Shown here piece after piece: positions 5,713-7,566 of a DNA stretch of 7,566 bases. The DNA lies in assembly GCA_003499325.1 (NCBI GenBank), contig DNIP01000174.1:1-7566 (forward strand). The letters run 5' to 3'. A program made the translations under genes and the position numbers. The notes below the pieces were generated by a model that saw only the letters and a program-made list of their open reading frames with translations, had not been told where the DNA came from and did not search any database. Within the stretch, counting starts at the first letter, position 1. Each line of letters opens with the position of its first letter. The stretch is from Oscillospiraceae bacterium (GTDB lineage: Bacteria; Bacillota; Clostridia; Oscillospirales; Acutalibacteraceae).

Positions 5713-6198
5713 ATGAAAAGAGAAGACTATATTTCCTGGGATGAATACTTCATGGGCGTAGCGATATTGGCAGCGAAGCGCTCCAAGGATCCCAATACTC
5801 AGGTCGGCGCTTGTATCGTCAACAAAAGCAAACGCATCCTCAGCACCGGCTACAACGGTTTTCCCTACGGATGCTCGGACGACACCTTCTCATGGGAGCG
5901 TGAGGGCGAGGACACCAAGTATCAGTATGTCGTACACGCTGAGCTGAACGCCATCCTCAACGCGCACGGCAAGTCCCTCGAGGGCGCCCGTCTCTATGTC
6001 GACCTCTTCCCCTGCAATGAATGCGCCAAGGCGATCATCCAGAGCGGCATCGCCGAGGTGGTCTATCTCTATGATAAATATGCCGATCAGCCGGATACCA
6101 TTGCCTCCAAGAAGATGCTCAATGCGGCAGGCGTGCGCACCACTCAGCTCAACCTCCACCGCGACACCATCACCATCGACTTCAACCGCAATAAGTAG
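5713..6198 (+). CDS. dCMP deaminase (deoxycytidylate deaminase, T4/eukaryotic type)
   Basis: The enzyme converts dCMP to dUMP, feeding thymidylate synthesis; it is cytosolic. The zinc site is complete: H75-A-E77 within HAELNAI and P100-C101-N-E-C104 give the His/Cys/Cys ligands and the catalytic Glu. The segment GYNGFPYGCSDD (46-57) matches the region of T4 and human dCMP deaminases involved in substrate and effector binding, and KDPNTQVGACIVN (25-37) is likewise close to those enzymes. The Cys-rich insertion I recall from B. subtilis ComEB is absent. At 161 residues it is a full-length single-domain protein. ATG at 5713 follows AGGAGGT at 5702-5708. It lies 48 bases after the AbrB-like gene with no terminator between them, and a strong terminator follows its stop. 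The dCMP specificity is inferred from resemblance. Confidence 0.93.
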   Translation: MKREDYISWDEYFMGVAILAAKRSKDPNTQVGACIVNKSKRILSTGYNGFPYGCSDDTFSWEREGEDTKYQYVVHAELNAILNAHGKSLEGARLYVDLFPCNECAKAIIQSGIAEVVYLYDKYADQPDTIASKKMLNAAGVRTTQLNLHRDTITIDFNRNK

Positions 6199-6219
6199 TA
6201 ATACTAATCCTTAATAACG

Positions 6220-6251
6220 AAAAAGGCGACGCTGCTTGCGTCGCCTTTTTT
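6220..6251. terminator. Bidirectional intrinsic terminator between convergent genes
   Basis: GGCGACGC (6225-6232) pairs perfectly with GCGTCGCC (6238-6245) around a TGCTT loop. It is flanked by five A on the left and six T on the right, so it works in both directions: for the regulator/deaminase transcript rightward and for the glycosyltransferase transcript leftward. The glycosyltransferase stop codon (6250-6252) overlaps the T tract. Confidence 0.92.
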
Positions 6252-7440
6252 ATGCACGATGATCAAATTTGTATTTTTCAATGATCTGCGCGTAGTTATC
6301 CATCACACCGGGGATGATCTCCTCCCATGTGGTTGCGATCTCCTTCTGCGCGCCCTTGCCGACCTTTTCGAGCAGACCGGGGGTGGAGAAGATCCGCATA
6401 ATCTCGCGGAACATCGCCACCTTATTCTCGTCCGCCGTAAAGCCCGACACATCCTTGACGATTGCTTCTGATGCGGTGGAGCCTGCTGTCAACAGTGACG
6501 GCACACCCAAGGAAGCCGCCTCGCGCACCACCAGCCCGGAGGTATCGTACATTGACGGAAAGAAGAACAAATCGCTCAGCAGGTACATGCCCGACAACAG
6601 ACTGCGGTCGTTGATCCGCCCGAGAAAGCGCACATAACCCTCGGGAAAATGCAGGCTGTCCGCATACTCATGGATCGCCTTGGCGTCGAGACCGTCGCCG
6701 ATCATCAGCAGTCGGAAGTCCTTGTCCCTGTCACTGAGCAGCTTGAAGGTATCCAATACCAGCTTCAGATTCTTGTGCCATCTGTGCTGACCGACATAGA
6801 GCAGGATCTTCTTTTCAGTCGGCACCATGAAGGTCTCCGCCGCCTTTTTACGCAGTGCGTCGGGATCCTCGGGCATGGTGTAGGTCGTACCGTTCTTGAC
6901 GACCGTGATATCGCCGTGGTAGCCGTATGAATGCAGCACCTCCGCCGCGCCGTCCGATACCGTCCACACGCTGTCGACCGTGTTATAGAAGCGCACGATC
7001 TTCGCTGTGATGAGCTTCGCCAGCGTTTTGGAGCCGGTAATGTTGATCACATCGTCATAATACTTGGAGTGGAACGTCGCCACACACGGGATCCCCAGCT
7101 TCTTCGCGTAAGCAGAGGCAAAGGTGCCCTCCGTAAAGGGGCTGTGCACATGGAAGATATCCGGATATCTGTTTTGCAGCAGCGTCTTGATCTTACTGTC
7201 GAGCTTCGGCGTGGGAAGCGCGTATTCGATGATCGGCATTCTGAGCGAGCCGGTGCGAAACACCTCGTAGCTAAAGCGGCTGTCATCATAGGGCTGATAA
7301 TAACGCGGACAAACCACACAGCTGTAGCTTTTGCGGTTCATCAGCTCGGCATAGTTATGTACCGCCAGCACAACACCGTCGATGATCGGATAATACGAAT
7401 CGACAAACTGCGCTGAGCGGATCTTTTCGGGATTAATCAT
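6250..7440 (-). CDS. GT4-family glycosyltransferase
   Basis: A 396-residue GT-B fold retaining glycosyltransferase, probably cytosolic or membrane-peripheral, acting on a lipid or cell-envelope acceptor. The N-terminal acceptor domain begins SAQFVDSYYPIIDGVV (9-24), typical of the family, and has FHVHSPFTEG (96-105) and ATFHSKYYDD (121-130). The C-terminal nucleotide-sugar domain has GQHRWHKN (217-224, K223 expected to contact the donor phosphate), MIGDG (246-250) and SMYDTSGLVVREA (296-308). In the EX7E motif the first Glu is replaced by Asp (D299...E307). Its relatives include glycolipid synthases such as monoglucosyl-diacylglycerol synthases, but the acceptor cannot be named from sequence. 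ATG at 7440 has AGGAGG four bases upstream; the frame stays open further upstream but without family resemblance. Convergent with the deaminase. Confidence 0.9.
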   Translation of the reverse strand: MINPEKIRSAQFVDSYYPIIDGVVLAVHNYAELMNRKSYSCVVCPRYYQPYDDSRFSYEVFRTGSLRMPIIEYALPTPKLDSKIKTLLQNRYPDIFHVHSPFTEGTFASAYAKKLGIPCVATFHSKYYDDVINITGSKTLAKLITAKIVRFYNTVDSVWTVSDGAAEVLHSYGYHGDITVVKNGTTYTMPEDPDALRKKAAETFMVPTEKKILLYVGQHRWHKNLKLVLDTFKLLSDRDKDFRLLMIGDGLDAKAIHEYADSLHFPEGYVRFLGRINDRSLLSGMYLLSDLFFFPSMYDTSGLVVREAASLGVPSLLTAGSTASEAIVKDVSGFTADENKVAMFREIMRIFSTPGLLEKVGKGAQKEIATTWEEIIPGVMDNYAQIIEKYKFDHRA

Positions 7441-7566
7441 GGAACCTCCTATAGATACCAACTGCCCACATATCGGTCGTCCTTGCCGGGAGGCGCGGAA
7501 ACCTCGATCGAAATGACTGTGGACGTCACATAATACTAAGTATCCATTAAACGCTTTAACAAATTT
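7441..7566 (-). promoter_or_regulatory. Upstream region of the glycosyltransferase gene
   Basis: AGGAGGT at 7444-7450 is the ribosome site. Further up, TTGTTA (7557-7562) and TAGTAT (7533-7538) with an 18-base spacer form a weak promoter candidate that would give a leader of about 85 bases. A 26-codon GTG-started frame (7449-7529) ends with TAG overlapping the ribosome site; it has GC-rich third positions but no ribosome site of its own. The window ends before any upstream gene can be judged. Confidence 0.3.

Noticed and set aside
7449..7529. 26-codon minus-strand frame before the glycosyltransferase
   Set aside because: It has a GTG start, no ribosome site and no recognisable sequence; it could be a leader peptide or the tail of a broken gene, but nothing supports either.
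1..7566. CRISPR array, tRNA, rRNA or insertion sequence
   Set aside because: No regularly spaced repeats, no cloverleaf-like segment, no transposase and no terminal inverted repeats were seen; almost all the sequence is accounted for by genes.

Overview
The window looks like a piece of chromosome from an endospore-forming, moderately GC-rich member of the Clostridia, plausibly a gut Oscillospirales/Ruminococcaceae-type bacterium. It carries spmA, spmB and a GerA-family germination gene, has strong AGGAGG-type ribosome binding sites, and uses AT-rich intergenic regions between GC-rich genes. The lineage is inferred from protein character only; there is no rRNA or other marker to confirm it.

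Left third (1-2632, all minus strand): a tailed-phage DNA-packaging cassette. In transcription order it holds the small terminase subunit, the large terminase subunit and the portal protein, whose 3' end leaves the window. The genes overlap or nearly abut and form one operon. A 114-base AT-rich stretch (2633-2746) follows, with a strong hairpin oriented as a minus-strand terminator.

Middle (2747-5263): sporulation and germination genes. A GerA-family germination protein (+) reads as essentially full length but has no start codon, because its 5' end lies against the phage side. It converges with spmB-spmA (-), leaving one base between the two stop codons. A convincing plus-strand terminator hairpin sits inside the antisense of spmB, where it could end the gerA transcript.

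Right (5264-7566): a divergent regulatory region has two tandem sigma-A-like promoters and a palindrome. It drives a small AbrB/SpoVT-type regulator with a CxxC...CxxC tail, then a dCMP deaminase of the T4/eukaryotic type. A bidirectional terminator separates these from a convergent GT4-family glycosyltransferase on the minus strand.

The most interesting feature is the boundary between the phage cassette and the germination gene at about 2700-2760. It may be a prophage insertion that removed the gene's start, an excisable regulatory element of the skin/SPbeta kind, a degraded prophage edge, or an assembly join. Sequence outside the window is needed to choose among these. No RNA genes, CRISPR arrays, insertion sequences or long direct repeats were seen.
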